Positions 38,600 through 61,439 are shown, counted from the first letter of the stretch. The stretch is 64,000 nucleotides of DNA from Pagrus major (GCF_040436345.1 NC_133215.1:21521306-21585305); one strand, 5' to 3'. Notes: a model not told the origin generated them from the sequence alone. Translations and numbers: made by a program.

Positions 38600-38710
38600 A
38601 ATGATTACGATGCGGCAGGTTGCCAGGTCACGGGTCTGCACCCCTGCTTATCTCCCTCTCATTATGTCAGCAGTGACGTCATGCAAATGTGGCTTTGCTC
38701 AGAAAAATGC
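38600..38710. promoter_or_regulatory. Candidate enhancer/promoter element: full CRE fused to an octamer
   Basis: TGACGTCA (38674-38681) shares its last base with ATGCAAAT (38681-38688), giving a 15-nt composite of a CREB/ATF palindrome and a POU octamer. The flanks are unusually C+G-rich for this desert. Target gene unknown. Confidence 0.35.
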
Positions 38711-39012
38711 CAAACTAGCAATGACAGAGTGTGAGTGTGTGAGCACCTGCAGCACCAGAGGACCCTAAGACATTTACACATCTTTCTTGTTTATTTCCCC
38801 TCAGTGCTTATGTGCTCAAAAGACAATATTTTAACTCCTGATTTTATCCTAATATAAAAAATAAATGCTTGATTTGAGAAAATGCAGACTAAAAACAAGT
38901 GAATTTCTGAAGTACACTCAATATGAGCAAATAATTCTACATTAAAGTATTTTTGCATTTTTAATTTTCAGCACAATCTCAGGAAAAAACATCTTGAAAT
39001 AAAATCAGCATG

Positions 39013-39077
39013 TGCCCAAAGTGGGATTTAACCCACAACCTTAAAGTTGGAAGTCATACTCTAACCAGCGTGGCACC
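39013..39077 (-). repeat. Degenerate tRNA-like / tRNA-derived SINE remnant
   Basis: On the - strand a T-arm is clear: 5-bp stem GTGGG/CCCAC (39032-39036 with 39021-39025) around a 6-nt loop, inside a B-box-like ggttaaatcc. Upstream, ctggttagagta resembles an A-box. The acceptor stem does not pair and the anticodon arm is poor, so this is a pseudo-tRNA or SINE head rather than a working tRNA gene. Confidence 0.5.
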
Positions 39078-39839
39078 ATGCCTTTATGGTGGTTTTATAA
39101 TTGACTGCTAAGACAACTGAAGGTTATTTTCTATTGGCATTCATCCCAGGTCATGTAGCTCTGGCTACATGCCTGAAATATAATTGTTTTAACCGCAGCT
39201 GTGCTTCTGACCGACTGCAGATAAACCAAATAAATATGTAATATATCGCTCATCTGCTGCTGTGACCTGAATGTCGAATAAACAGATGAGCACTGCAGGG
39301 AACTGTCAAATAGACGGCACGCAGTTTTCCAGCAGCTGAAGTCACCCAAAGTGTTGTCTGTCCAACAACCTTCACACATTTAACTTGCACGGACAAAGTG
39401 CGGCTTGTACCATTTGATTTCAAAGTTGCTGTCTGGAAGTGATACCTGGGTATTTTTAACACTGGATGGCTGCTGAATCACCTTAGAAACAAGTAATTGC
39501 TGCACAGAAATTAAAAAATGCAAGTACATCTTTTTTAGCCAAAGCAGAGGACTCATTAGGGACGTGCCAGATGTCATAAATGAAATAAACACACTGAATT
39601 GCTTTTTAAATTTCTTATACCATCACCATGACATCACTGCAAACACGTCTGCAAAGTCCAGGATAGTTTTGTGAGCATGACGGTGCAGACAAGCCTTTCA
39701 ATCATTAGTCACTGTATATATTAGCCTCCAAACCATTCACAGCAGTCAGAATAAACCACATGTTTTAGGAATCTTTTTCTCAAGTAGCCCATTACTTTTG
39801 AGTATTTTTAACATTGAGTAAACTGATCACTAATACCTA

Positions 39840-40133
39840 TGTGACCATGTCCTCGTGCTCTCTATGCCACCCTCGCCCATGTGAGCAGCACATGCAGGCG
39901 TGGATATCACATCGCGCTACGTCATTCCCCTCAGGATCATCAAACAGCAGAGCTCTGGCTCCATCTTGTGGCCGTACACGGTACGCGCATCTAAAAGTGA
40001 AGAGCGCTTCCTCCTTTTCCGCCAGATTTCTGATTCTCCGCCAAGTTGAGTTACACGTCAGTGGAGAACCTGTACTGGTGAGTGGACGTGTACAGCGCGC
40101 GTCAGACGGTTCCCGGATGCGCCGGACAGAAAC
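39840..40133 (+). promoter_or_regulatory. CpG-rich promoter of the SANT-like gene
   Basis: CpG density rises sharply from about 39840 and stays high to about 40330 (for example cagcgcgcgtcagacgg and cggatgcgccgg just before the ATG at 40134). No TATA box. It is typical of a CpG-island promoter of a broadly expressed gene. Confidence 0.5.
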
Positions 40134-43100
40134 ATGGAACGGGTGGTGGTGGAAGTGCCGATCAACAACGGTGAGATACATTCCCACCTGCACGTCTAAC
40201 GCGCCTTTAGCCACTCACTGTGTATTAACATCTCCTAAACGGCTTTTTGGTGCTTTTCTCAATCCGTGCACAAATGCTCCTCCTCCTCCTCCTCCTCTGA
40301 CGTTTAGGCTCGGCAGTGAACGTGCTGTAGCCTCTGTCGGGCTATCACTGCTGTGCAGGCTGTCTGTGTCGGGTCTCTGTGTGGATTCTCGGAGCTGCAG
40401 GCTGCTTGCACTTGTGAACTGTGACAGAGCTGCTGTCATCTGCCAAACAGCAGTTCTGCTGCTGTCTCCACTCACCTCTCTGCACCAAAACACAGGCCCA
40501 GTGTACTCACCATCATGGCTTTGTAGTTATATACACAGGAATAACATGTAGTCACAGAAGTAGATACTCAGTTACTATAGAAAAGACAAAGATCAGTGTA
40601 TTACTAGTTACAGTTACTATTTCTCTTTTAACCTAATCCAAGTATCACAATAGTAAAGTAATGTAACTTGATTGCTTTCCGGGGCTGAGAGGGTTACTTT
40701 AGAAATGTATTCTATTACAGTTACTTTTTACCTTTTAACCTAGTCGGAGTATCACATTATTAAAGTAATGTAACTTGATTGCTTTCCGTTACTTTAGGAT
40801 TACCTCAATACCAAATGTGTGCAAATAAATATTAAAAAAAGGAAGTCCTTAATACACACTTGTGTGACGTGAAATATTTTTTGTAACTTTAAAGAAATGC
40901 AGTTACTTTTTTAGTATCCCAACTATGTGAATGCTGTTACATATATTCTATTGCTCCCCAAGTCTGTATACAACTTGCAGTCTGATGCCAGGAAGTATAA
41001 CGGCTTTGGTCCCATAAACACACTGGGTTTCCTAGCTTACAGCAGAGTTAGTCCTAACAAATGTCCAAATTGGACTTATGTAACATAATAATAACTATTA
41101 TAATGTAAATGTGGGATATTTATTTGTTTCCTTTACATTAGGATCAGAGGTCGGAGCAATTCTGAAAGCAGAGCCTCCATCTGAATGATTGGTTTCTCTA
41201 TCCATATCCCTATCTCACACCTCACTGTATCTATGGTATTTTATTGAATTCTACTCCCAATTTCAGGTTTTTCCCTCGCTGGCCCTTCCACAACCCCACG
41301 TAAGCGGCAGGTGCGTTTTTCAGCGCGGCATGACATCATCCTTCTGCGGGAGGTTATCGCCCAGAACCCCTTTGCCTCCAAAGAGCCAGGTTAGTCCTGT
41401 TTTTAAAGGAAATCTGAAATCTGATTGGATGCAGAGAGCTGCTGTTCCTGCATGGCCAATGAGTGGTCTCGTCAAAACATTTCCAGTGGAGCTACAATGA
41501 TGCTAATCCAGAAAAAATGATATATCTATCTGATACGTCAGTAGCAACTTAACAATCAAACAGTAAGAGAGCAGATCAAATCAATCAAACATACGAGGAG
41601 AAAGCCGTCACATAACTGGAAGAAGAGACATGTTGGCTACAAAGTGAATGGCCCATTTTGTTTGAACTGTGTATTCAAACGTGTGTAAACTCATCCATCT
41701 TTCTTTACTAGGACGAATCTGGGCCCGTGTGGGGGAGATTATCACTGCAGCCCTCCAGGATGAAAACTTTGAGGTGGATGCCAGGAGGTGTAGGGAGAGG
41801 ACCATGCTGCTTCTCGACTACTATAAGAAACAAGACTTTCCCAGTCTGCGCAGGTTGGTTTGGTCACTTCATTTCAGAGAGAAATCAAAAGCAAACTGTG
41901 CTGTTTCCTGAAATAATGGCCCTGGACTGGATGTGTGGTGGAGATCGTGGTCCTCGAAAAGAAAAAATAAGTTTAATGTGTGTGTGCTTTTGGTGTACCC
42001 AGATTTGGAACAGAGAGGCTGTACGCCCAAAAGGAGGATCTTCTCCATGAGGTTCTGGAGCTGGAGGCTGAGAAGGGGCTCCTGGCCAGCGGGGAAAGCA
42101 CTAAGTATCAGGTAGGTGTCAGACGTGTCGTGTTTACTGTATCTTTTCTCTTAACTCCTAATGTAGCCATCGAACCTAGATCATGTCAGTGGTTAAACAG
42201 TATTCTAATGGAAAAATGCCCAACATATTTCATATATTGTTAATGATTAACAGATAAATGATTGTTATAGCGGCCAACTATTAAGTTACATCCTATTTGT
42301 GACCTCCCCTTTCTTTGTCCTTATGGTTGTAGAAGTGTTAATCTTTCTCTCATCTTTGCTATAGGAGGATGACCTGAGAAAGCGAGCCATGGAAGAACTA
42401 AATCTGCCAGAGCAGGACAAGCCCAATATCACAATCACACAAACACCCGCTGCAGGTAATAACAGATTCAAAAACACAAGACAGGACCAGACCGTGTCAC
42501 TTGATACCCACAGCACAAAGTTAAAAGAAAATCAAGGTCATTCAAAGTGCTATGAATTCAGAGTTGATGGTGCTGACCAAACATGTGACTAACAAATGCG
42601 AAATGTAAAATTTTACGTGATTAACACCACAGAACCGGAAGAAGATCGGGAGGAAATGGCAGAGCTTTCGGCTGCGCCCATGGCCAAGCGACCCTGCCAG
42701 TGCTGCTGCCAGACCTACTCTGAGATTCTCAGCTTCCTGGAGAAACGCTCCGAGGCGGAGCAGCGACTGCGAGAGGAGGAGCTCGCTCTGCGCCGGGAGG
42801 AGCTGGAGATTCAACGGAGTAAGACTGAGTGTAGAGTGTAGTGTGATTTCAACCTGAAAAGGGGGTTAAAATATTTGTCCTTGCTATGTTATAGATACCA
42901 TTTTGGGTTTACTTTTATCTTGCGAAGTCGAATTTCATTAGTTTTAGAGCCACAGTTTGTCACTTATGTTAATGTTGCAAATTAAGTCATATTAATTGTA
43001 ATTAAAAGGGGCAATAAGTTCTCTCCACTGATGCAATGTTTTTGATAAACATGCTCTAAAAACCTTCTTTATTTCCATCACTTGAATTAAAGTGAGCCTG

Positions 43101-43168
43101 ATAATAAGTTTGAATTTCCATTTCATTTAAAAAACCTGAAATCTGAAATGGACAATAATTCATAGGTC

Positions 43169-43199
<31 letters not shown>

Positions 43200-43337
43200 T
43201 TACTCTCAGGTAAGATCGCTCTGGAGAGGGAACGTTTGGGAGCTGAGAGAAAAGAGAGGGAACGCAGATTTGAGCTGGAGAGCCAAGAGAGGCAGGTCAT
43301 CTTGGACCTACTAAAAGAGAAGGTGTTGAAAGGCTGA
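40134..43337 (+). CDS. Uncharacterised Myb/SANT-like domain protein with C-terminal coiled coil
   Basis: Seven coding exons: 40134-40170, 41267-41389, 41712-41853, 42003-42111, 42365-42455, 42633-42818 and 43210-43337. Phases agree and the protein is 271 aa. Residues about 20-100 form a Myb/SANT-like three-helix domain (VRFSARHDIILLREVIAQNP, then RIWARVGEIITAAL, then RRCRERTMLLLDYYKK) preceded by a basic PRKRQ. This domain type often binds DNA and also occurs in Harbinger-related and fish-specific proteins. Residues 189-193 (CQCCC) make a small cysteine cluster. From about 197 to 271 the protein is a highly charged helix rich in E/R, a probable coiled coil for dimerisation. I do not recognise a named orthologue. 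Nuclear localisation and DNA binding are inferences. If intron 6 is retained, a stop at 42839-42841 would shorten the coil. Confidence 0.85.
40630..40787. repeat. Two direct copies of a ~50-bp unit
   Basis: The segment ending atgtaacttgattgctttcc at 40680 recurs almost unchanged ending at 40787, a period of about 107 bp. Both carry an agtatcaca block and gtaaagtaatg or ttaaagtaatg. It is probably a fragment of an interspersed repeat, in intron 1 of the SANT-like gene. Confidence 0.65.
43168..43198. repeat. (TC)n-T18 pyrimidine tract
   Basis: A tctctctctct run followed by about 18-19 T lies just upstream of the 3' splice site of the last SANT-gene exon (43210). Confidence 0.95.
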
Positions 43338-43918
43338 CAGACAAGAACTGTATCACCTGCATTTTAACGAAATCTTAAAAGAAAAAAAATCAAAGCATGA
43401 AACACAGGGGGAAAATGTGGTTGACACCTTTAAAAAGAGGAAGGAAACCGGGGAGACAGGAAGTAAAATGATCAATGGTTGTTGGTTGCTTATGTGTAGG
43501 TCACTGATATGGTAAAATAACAGATCAAAGATGGTTTGAAATGGAAGGCAGTAATGCAGGATTTGCAGTTGTCGACTTGAGCGAGTTCCAAAAGACATAA
43601 AACTGCTGACAGCGTTTAAAAGCCTCAAAAACCAGCTAATCAATAGGTAGATGCCAACAACCTCACAGATCCACCAGTCGGTGTAAAACCCCGGAGCTTC
43701 ACCTGAGAAGTGGAATGCTGACGAGGGTGTGGTGTGGTGTGTTGGGTGTGGCGTCATTTTTACGTGGTGCTGCAAAAGCTGGCAGTGGACAGGTGTGCCA
43801 TGCTGGTCTACTGAACAAAAGCAGATGAATGCACTTCCTCATGTGACACCAGCAGCAGTGTGTTTGTATGAGCCCTGTTCACATGTAATAGACACCATTC
43901 TTTGTGCTTCTAGGTTTG

Positions 43919-43924
43919 AATAAA
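43919..43924 (+). terminator. AATAAA, likely poly(A) signal of the SANT-like gene
   Basis: The hexamer lies 582 nt after the stop at 43335-43337. No strong GT-rich element follows, so certainty is moderate. The region 43338-43918 would be the 3' UTR. Confidence 0.45.
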
Positions 43925-44563
43925 TGGAGGAACAACTGAGAAAAGCTGTATAATTAGGCAATTAACATTAAGCTGGTGCAGTTCAAGCATTTTGAAAATC
44001 CTATAGTAACATATTAATGTTTTTACACATGCTTTTTCAGCTACTTCTTTTTTGACATTTTGATTAAAATAGAACTAAAGCTATATTTACTGACTGTGAA
44101 TCCACTGTACATTGCTAGTAAGCACTTTTCTACTGCAGACAAAAAAGCCATTAAGTGTGTGCCCATGTTCTATAGATGAAACAGAAACCATTGACACATT
44201 TTGAACTGAAATGACATGAAGTTATAATGTCAAATGTGCTACATTCCTTTTGCTTTAGGACAGCTATTAGTCACATTTGTGTCGACCTCCTCAGTTTATA
44301 GTAGTACTTAACAGTCTTTGGTTAACTTTGGTGTTCTAATTAAATATATAAACATGACAGAAGCAGTTTTTATGAAATGTTCCAATGATTTACAAGGCAT
44401 CTTTACTGCTCATGATTTATTATCTGACTTTTATTACATAAACTGTTGCTACTGTGATACTGATACTGTGATTTATACTGTTCATAAAAAATACATTGCA
44501 TTAAAATGCTAGTTTTCCTCAGCATAGGCATAGCCTACATTGTATACTATGAAATCATGTAAA

Positions 44564-44636
44564 GGAAATTGTAAGTGCTATATCGTAGGCAATTGGACTT
44601 GTTTCAGTTGCCTACAATATAGCACTTAGAATTACC
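44564..44636. repeat. Foldback: 32-bp near-perfect inverted repeat with 9-nt loop
   Basis: Arms 44572-44595 and 44605-44628 are reverse complements over 24 nt with two mismatches. The pairing continues outward to 44564/44636 with two more mismatches. The loop is gacttgttt. It is a compact hairpin, either the tip of a palindromic MITE or a pre-miRNA-like structure. Confidence 0.85.
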
Positions 44637-44745
44637 ATGACTGAGAACCTTCATCAACATGTAAAGAACATTTGCTCACCTAAAAAGTTTATAATTTTTA
44701 TTCTGAAAATAAAAATCATTGTAAGTTAATGACGAGATCTCGAAT

Positions 44746-44905
44746 TAATTATATCGCTATCTCGGGAAAACAAAGTTTCGTTATCTCGAGATTTAGAGAA
44801 AATTATCCCGTTATCGGGAAAACGGCAGTTGTTATTTCGAGATAATAACTCGAGATCTCGAGAAAACAAATGAAATTAACTCGTTATCACGGGAAAACAG
44901 AGGAA
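44746..44905. repeat. Cluster of CTCGAG / TTATCTCG palindromic units
   Basis: Five to six imperfect units of the type cgttatctcgrga + aaac repeat in both orientations (for example 44780-44791, and the tcgagat...atctcga blocks around 44837-44863). The run is CpG-bearing and self-complementary, unlike the A+T-rich flanks. Confidence 0.75.
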
Positions 44906-45064
44906 ATAAAATTGTATGAATGCATGGCCCTTTAGTGCTTCCGTACATATCATCATATCATATCATATATATGTAGTCTTACAGCAATCCCTAAAAACTT
45001 TCCCACTGCATGTTTTTTTTTTTTTTTTTTTTTTTGTCGTTGCGCTTTAATTTTAGGTCACACG

Positions 45065-45230
45065 AGTCTCACTCGCCGATTGGTCAAACTGTAACTCACA
45101 CGCCCTCTATTGTTTCGATCTACTCTCTGATTGGCCCTCTTCAACGTCACTCTCCCTTTTCATCCACCCAATGAACGTGTGCTCGTGGCGTTTTTCCCCT
45201 GCTCCGGACTCATTGCTACAAAGTTTACAG
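45065..45230 (+). promoter_or_regulatory. prpsap1: Putative prpsap1 promoter with CCAAT boxes
   Basis: Two inverted CCAAT boxes (gattgg near 45077 and 45129) and one direct CCAAT (near 45168) lie within 100 bp, just before a CpG-richer stretch (45180-45330). There is no TATA box. This is the usual NF-Y arrangement of TATA-less promoters of housekeeping genes. The start site is inferred to be near 45200. Confidence 0.5.
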
Positions 45231-45793
45231 CAGCGACGGTTGAATCCCGGCGGCGGAGTTTGAAGTTTGTCAGACTGTTGCGGCACCAGAGAAGTTTTCC
45301 CTACCTTGTTGTTCGTCCTTTCCGGTAACACAACCCGCTGTGTGTGTTCCGGAAACCATAAAGACTCAGTGACCCGCATGGAAACACAGAGCTAAGCTTT
45401 CCATCTGCTTTCGACTCATGGGTAGACTGGGGCTTTCGTGGTGCTGCTCGATGTGAAGGCGGTTGTTGACTTGCTATCACCAGCACGAGTGTTGCTCCCA
45501 CGTTTACATGTGGACCATGTGCTCTTTGTTATTTTAGTTTATATGCAGTGCTGCGTCACACAGCTTCCGTGAGTTTTGTATTTTTTCCTTAAAGATGAAC
45601 GGTGGAAGTCTAAACCACCCGTAGTTTGGATATTTAGTGTGGAAACTGCTCCTCAGGTTGGCTAGTAACGCACTGCTGGAGGAAACCTAACCAAACATCG
45701 CATTGACTCCTAAGAAACATGCCTATTAGGCGTTTTGGGGGTCACAGGTCTCTTGTCTCTCACCCTCCAAAGCTGTCGTATGGTTACAAGAAA

Positions 45794-58217
<12,424 letters not shown>

Positions 58218-58531
58218 GGCAACAAACGCTCACATTTACATTCCTAAACACACAACGTAAACATGACCAAACAAACGCACCGATGACCAAGAAACAAGTT
58301 TACTGCAGTGTCTGTTTTAACCTGTTGTTACTGTTTGTTTTATTGATAAACATGTTGACAGAAACAGGCTTTATTTACTGTATGTTACATATGAAGCAAA
58401 CTCTGCTTTATTTCTCTGATTTGTTACAAGGTGGGACTGTACAAACAATACAAACTGTTTCACTGAAATGATATATGCTTCCTTAAATCTGAAAACATGA
58501 ATAGCACAACATAATGTATCAGAATTTGACA

Positions 58532-58537
58532 AATAAA
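58532..58537 (+). terminator. prpsap1: AATAAA, poly(A) signal of prpsap1
   Basis: It lies 315 nt after the stop (58215-58217) and is the first canonical hexamer. It is followed by a T-rich stretch. It gives a compact 3' UTR (58218-~58555). Confidence 0.7.
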
Positions 58538-58559
58538 AGTTCTTCTCGGGTGAGAAAAG

Positions 58560-59740
58560 TCTTTCATTCCTTTATTTAACACTTAAAGTGACAAATGCTG
58601 GATTGTAGCACAGTATCACAGCTGGCATTAGTAAGTTTACACATGGTTTGCATTTAAGTGTGATTTCTGAGAAGTGTCAGGAATACACAGTACAGTGGCT
58701 TCACACCTGAAGCTAAACTTTCAGTAGCAGTTTCAGTCATAGCTGAAGCCACTTGCTCTATGAAGCATGCAAATGTATGAAAATTCTGCAGTGTTCAGTT
58801 ATTGTTGGATTAAAAAGTGCTCATGACAAAGCCTGTGCCAAAAAGCTCTGCATTGCATTAGGTGTCTATAATATACTACAGTCATAAAATGAGTACGGCA
58901 CTTATCAGGAAATACGGCACAGTGTAGGGAAATGATTTAGGATTTGATTGTTGCATTGTTCCTTGATTTATTTAAACAAATCCTACATGAAGATAGAAGG
59001 TGAATGACCATTGTTGCCTGCTAACTAACTAGATGGTAGATCAAATTTCTTACCAGTATACAGTAAACGGTATACAGTCACTGTTAAATAACCGTTAAAT
59101 GACATATTGGTGGTAGATTTGTTTATTTAAGAGCAATTGTAAAGATAATTCCCTTTGTTTAATTCATGGTTGGAAAAAATGACTAATTCACAAGTGTATC
59201 TTACACGTTCACCCATGACCTATAGTCAGTCAGAGTAAAAATATCCAGTTGACGCATACTACAGTTATTTTTACTCTTCCAAAGAGGAAGAAAAAAATAC
59301 GTTGTAGTGATCCAAATGGACTAAACCACAACTTAGTTTTTATGTACATAATACACATACAGCTAATATTTCATTACAAGCTATTTAATAATGTTGCTGT
59401 GTCCTGCCCAAGACCCTGAACTTGTTCTAAACGCCTCAGAGTTGCATTAATCTGCTGAGGAGCTTTGACCAAGTCCAGGGGCGAAGACATCTGAGAAAAA
59501 GAGCCCTAACTGTATGAATGGCCTGCCGCACTACAACTTAAATCTGACTGCATTGCATGCCAATAGAAATTATACTAAAGTAAAGCTTGTGCTGTAAAAT
59601 GACTCCAGAAAAACTAAAATACCTCAGAAGTTAATAAATAAATCTTCATCTCAGACATAAATTAAAAGTAGAACTCTGAGTTACGAGATGACAAATCCAC
59701 ACACCTGCGTGACTGAAGCTGTGAGGCCTCTCTCCCTTCG
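58560..59740. other. Intergenic, nothing recognised
   Basis: A+T-rich sequence with no exon, no clear repeat boundary and no long ORF. A small plerotic tangle of ccgttaaat / cagtaaacggtatacagt at about 59058-59100 is the only local structure noticed. Confidence 0.5.
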
Positions 59741-59759
59741 CAAATGAACAAGAGCAGAG

Positions 59760-60010
59760 TGCGGAAGAATGTTTAAATGTGGACTGAAAGAGGAACTGCC
59801 CGCAAACGTTTACCCGGCTACTTCCTCAAATTAAAACAGGAAACTTCAGTCTTATCTGATCGAGTGGAGTGTGGAGGAGGGGGAGGACGGGGGGGCTCGG
59901 ACCTGAGCGCTTCAACTGTCTCTGCTCGGCAGGTTGCATTTAAGAGGAACCGTGCAGTTATTTCAGGAACTGCACTGTGATCCTTTTTGTCAACTGGTTA
60001 AACAGGAGGT
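59760..60010 (+). promoter_or_regulatory. GC-rich block, possible orphan promoter / first exon
   Basis: It stands out from its A+T-rich surroundings by a G-run (59873-59898), CpGs, ETS-like ggaa motifs (aggaaac, cttcctc) and a TTTAAG near 59939. It could end at a splice donor (CAGGAG|GTTAGT near 60010). No following exon is visible on the + strand up to 64000. It may belong to an unseen gene or be an enhancer. Confidence 0.3.
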
Positions 60011-60235
60011 TAGTATTCAAATTTTGTGATCCTAAAGGACAGTTTGGTTTATTTTGCTTAAAGTTTTGACTGCAATCCCCTCAGGCCTGGGGCCAATTTA
60101 CACTGCATCGTTAAGTGGTCATACCTGCACTCATCTTCAGTTGGAATCATTTTCCAGAAGTGAGTGTTGTTTGAATCGTTTACTGTACGCTAAAATGTGT
60201 TTTATGGTTAAGAAAAAAAACAGTTCTCAACAGAC

Positions 60236-60241
60236 TTTATT
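60236..60241 (-). terminator. AATAAA on the - strand, poly(A) signal for the candidate microprotein gene
   Basis: On the - strand AATAAA is followed by gtctgttgag and then a T-run, a credible cleavage context, 348 nt after the proposed stop at 60589-60591. Confidence 0.4.
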
Positions 60242-60588
60242 GTGTACATACTGTCATGCAGCATAGGACATGCAGTCCTATCACTGATGGATGATAACAT
60301 CAGCACACGTTTCTGTTTTGGTTATCCGAACACTGATAAAACACAAAGCAGTGACATTTCCAATATTAAAGTAACAAATCAAAGCATTTAAAAGCTGAGC
60401 TTTGAGTCAAAACCACTGTTATTCAAAGGTTTTAGCCTTAATCCTCATTAGATGCACTAAGGCTACACATTCACATAGTTGTTACTAGTGTCACAGTGTA
60501 ATGTGTGTTTTTCATCAACAGATGGCGTCAGAGATCAGATAACAACAGATAAATGTACAGAATACTTTTTGTGGCATATTTCACAGTT

Positions 60589-61182
60589 TTATCTTCTTGT
60601 TCTTCCCATTCCTGCCATCTCAATATTCATCTCAATATTTGTGGCCTGAAAAAATCTGTTTTCCTCTAATGTAGAGAGATCTGTCACTTTCAGGATAACA
60701 TTTGCTGTAAGGTTTCATGACTCCATGTAGAATGCAAATGCATTGTATAAAAATTCACAATTCTGTTTTTGGTGGACAAAGATATCAATCCGAACGTTCC
60801 AGCGTCAAACAAATGTAAAGTTAATCCAGTTACAATCCGAATAAGAGCAGAACCACAATACAGCACAATGTACTGCAGCTTTAAAATTGTATTTTTGCAA
60901 CATGTTCAGTGTATATTATCTGTTTGTTCATTTATTTCTATATATATAGTAATTCACTGCTGCACTGACATTATCACCTGAAAGGAATTCTTTAAATGTT
61001 CATGAAATGAATGATTGATGTATTACTTGCTTTTCATAACTTACCTCCTTTACATAATTATATGCCTTTGTGGACAAAAGCAGTAGTGTTCCCACCATCA
61101 AAAACACAAAATATAATGCCCAAAATAAAATTATCCAAAGAGAAATCTCATCCTGCTTCTTTTTGTATGGCATCGACAACAT
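60589..61182 (-). CDS. Candidate 64-residue single-pass membrane microprotein
   Basis: Two - strand exons: 61182-61045 (within a fuller exon starting at 61202) and 60645-60589. The first is preceded by an excellent acceptor (tttacatttttccag) and ends at a consensus donor (GAG|GTAAGT). The second follows a good acceptor (cagattttttcag). They join in phase 0 into MLSMPYKKKQDEI... ending GMGRTRR-stop. Residues about 13-36 are a strong hydrophobic segment (WIILFWALYFVFLMVGTLLLL), with KKK before it and K39/K45 plus a basic tail after it. An alternative start is M4. Without the upstream splice the frame stays open to an ATG at 61321-61323, giving a longer N-terminus. I do not recognise the family. 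The case rests on splice sites, frame and poly(A) signal, not on homology. Confidence 0.42.
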
Positions 61183-61439
61183 CGATCTCACTGTAACTTT
61201 GCCTGGAAAAATGTAAACACGGGCTCTTCCAGTCTGCACGCAGACCTGGTGGCGGGCGTTAAGAAAAACTAAATAGAGATCTTCTGCTGATCTTCTTTGC
61301 TTAAGTAGGTCATAAAGAGACATCGGTATTAAATTGAGACCGTTTCATAACCAGTTAAAACGCCTTCTAAAAAGTGAGCTTGAATACATAATCTATACAT
61401 TACATTAACTACATTAAATTTCACACAACTCATTATGTT

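Larger units (their letters stand above)
30854..40133. other. Gene desert between bmerb1-like and SANT-like genes
   Basis: No exon could be supported on either strand. The first part must contain the bmerb1-like 3' UTR, whose end I cannot place (ATTAAA at 31396-31401 is one candidate). The rest holds degenerate repeats (about 32040-32480, 34060-34410, 35900-36000, 36410-36520), a tRNA-like remnant (39013-39077) and two motif clusters (37050-37105, 38600-38710). ORFs here are short and featureless. Confidence 0.6.
43925..45060. other. Repeat-rich spacer between SANT-like gene and prpsap1
   Basis: No exon seen. It contains the hairpin at 44564-44636, the palindromic cluster at 44746-44905, a CATAT run (about 44948-44970) and a T-run of about 23 (45010-45034). 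Confidence 0.6.

Noticed and set aside
39013-39077. Working tRNA gene on the - strand
   Set aside because: Only the T-arm folds; the acceptor stem does not pair and the T-loop has 6 nt.
39814-40551. 245-residue open frame on the + strand
   Set aside because: It spans the CpG-rich promoter, exon 1 and part of intron 1 of the SANT-like gene in another frame. No domain or sensible composition is seen; GC-rich DNA simply lacks stops.
41142-41187. Possible SANT-gene exon following an acceptor (ttacattag) with frame GSEVGAILKAEPPSE
   Set aside because: It hits a stop straight away and has no donor. Exon 1 joins in phase to 41267 instead and gives a full domain. It could at most be a minor alternative terminal exon.
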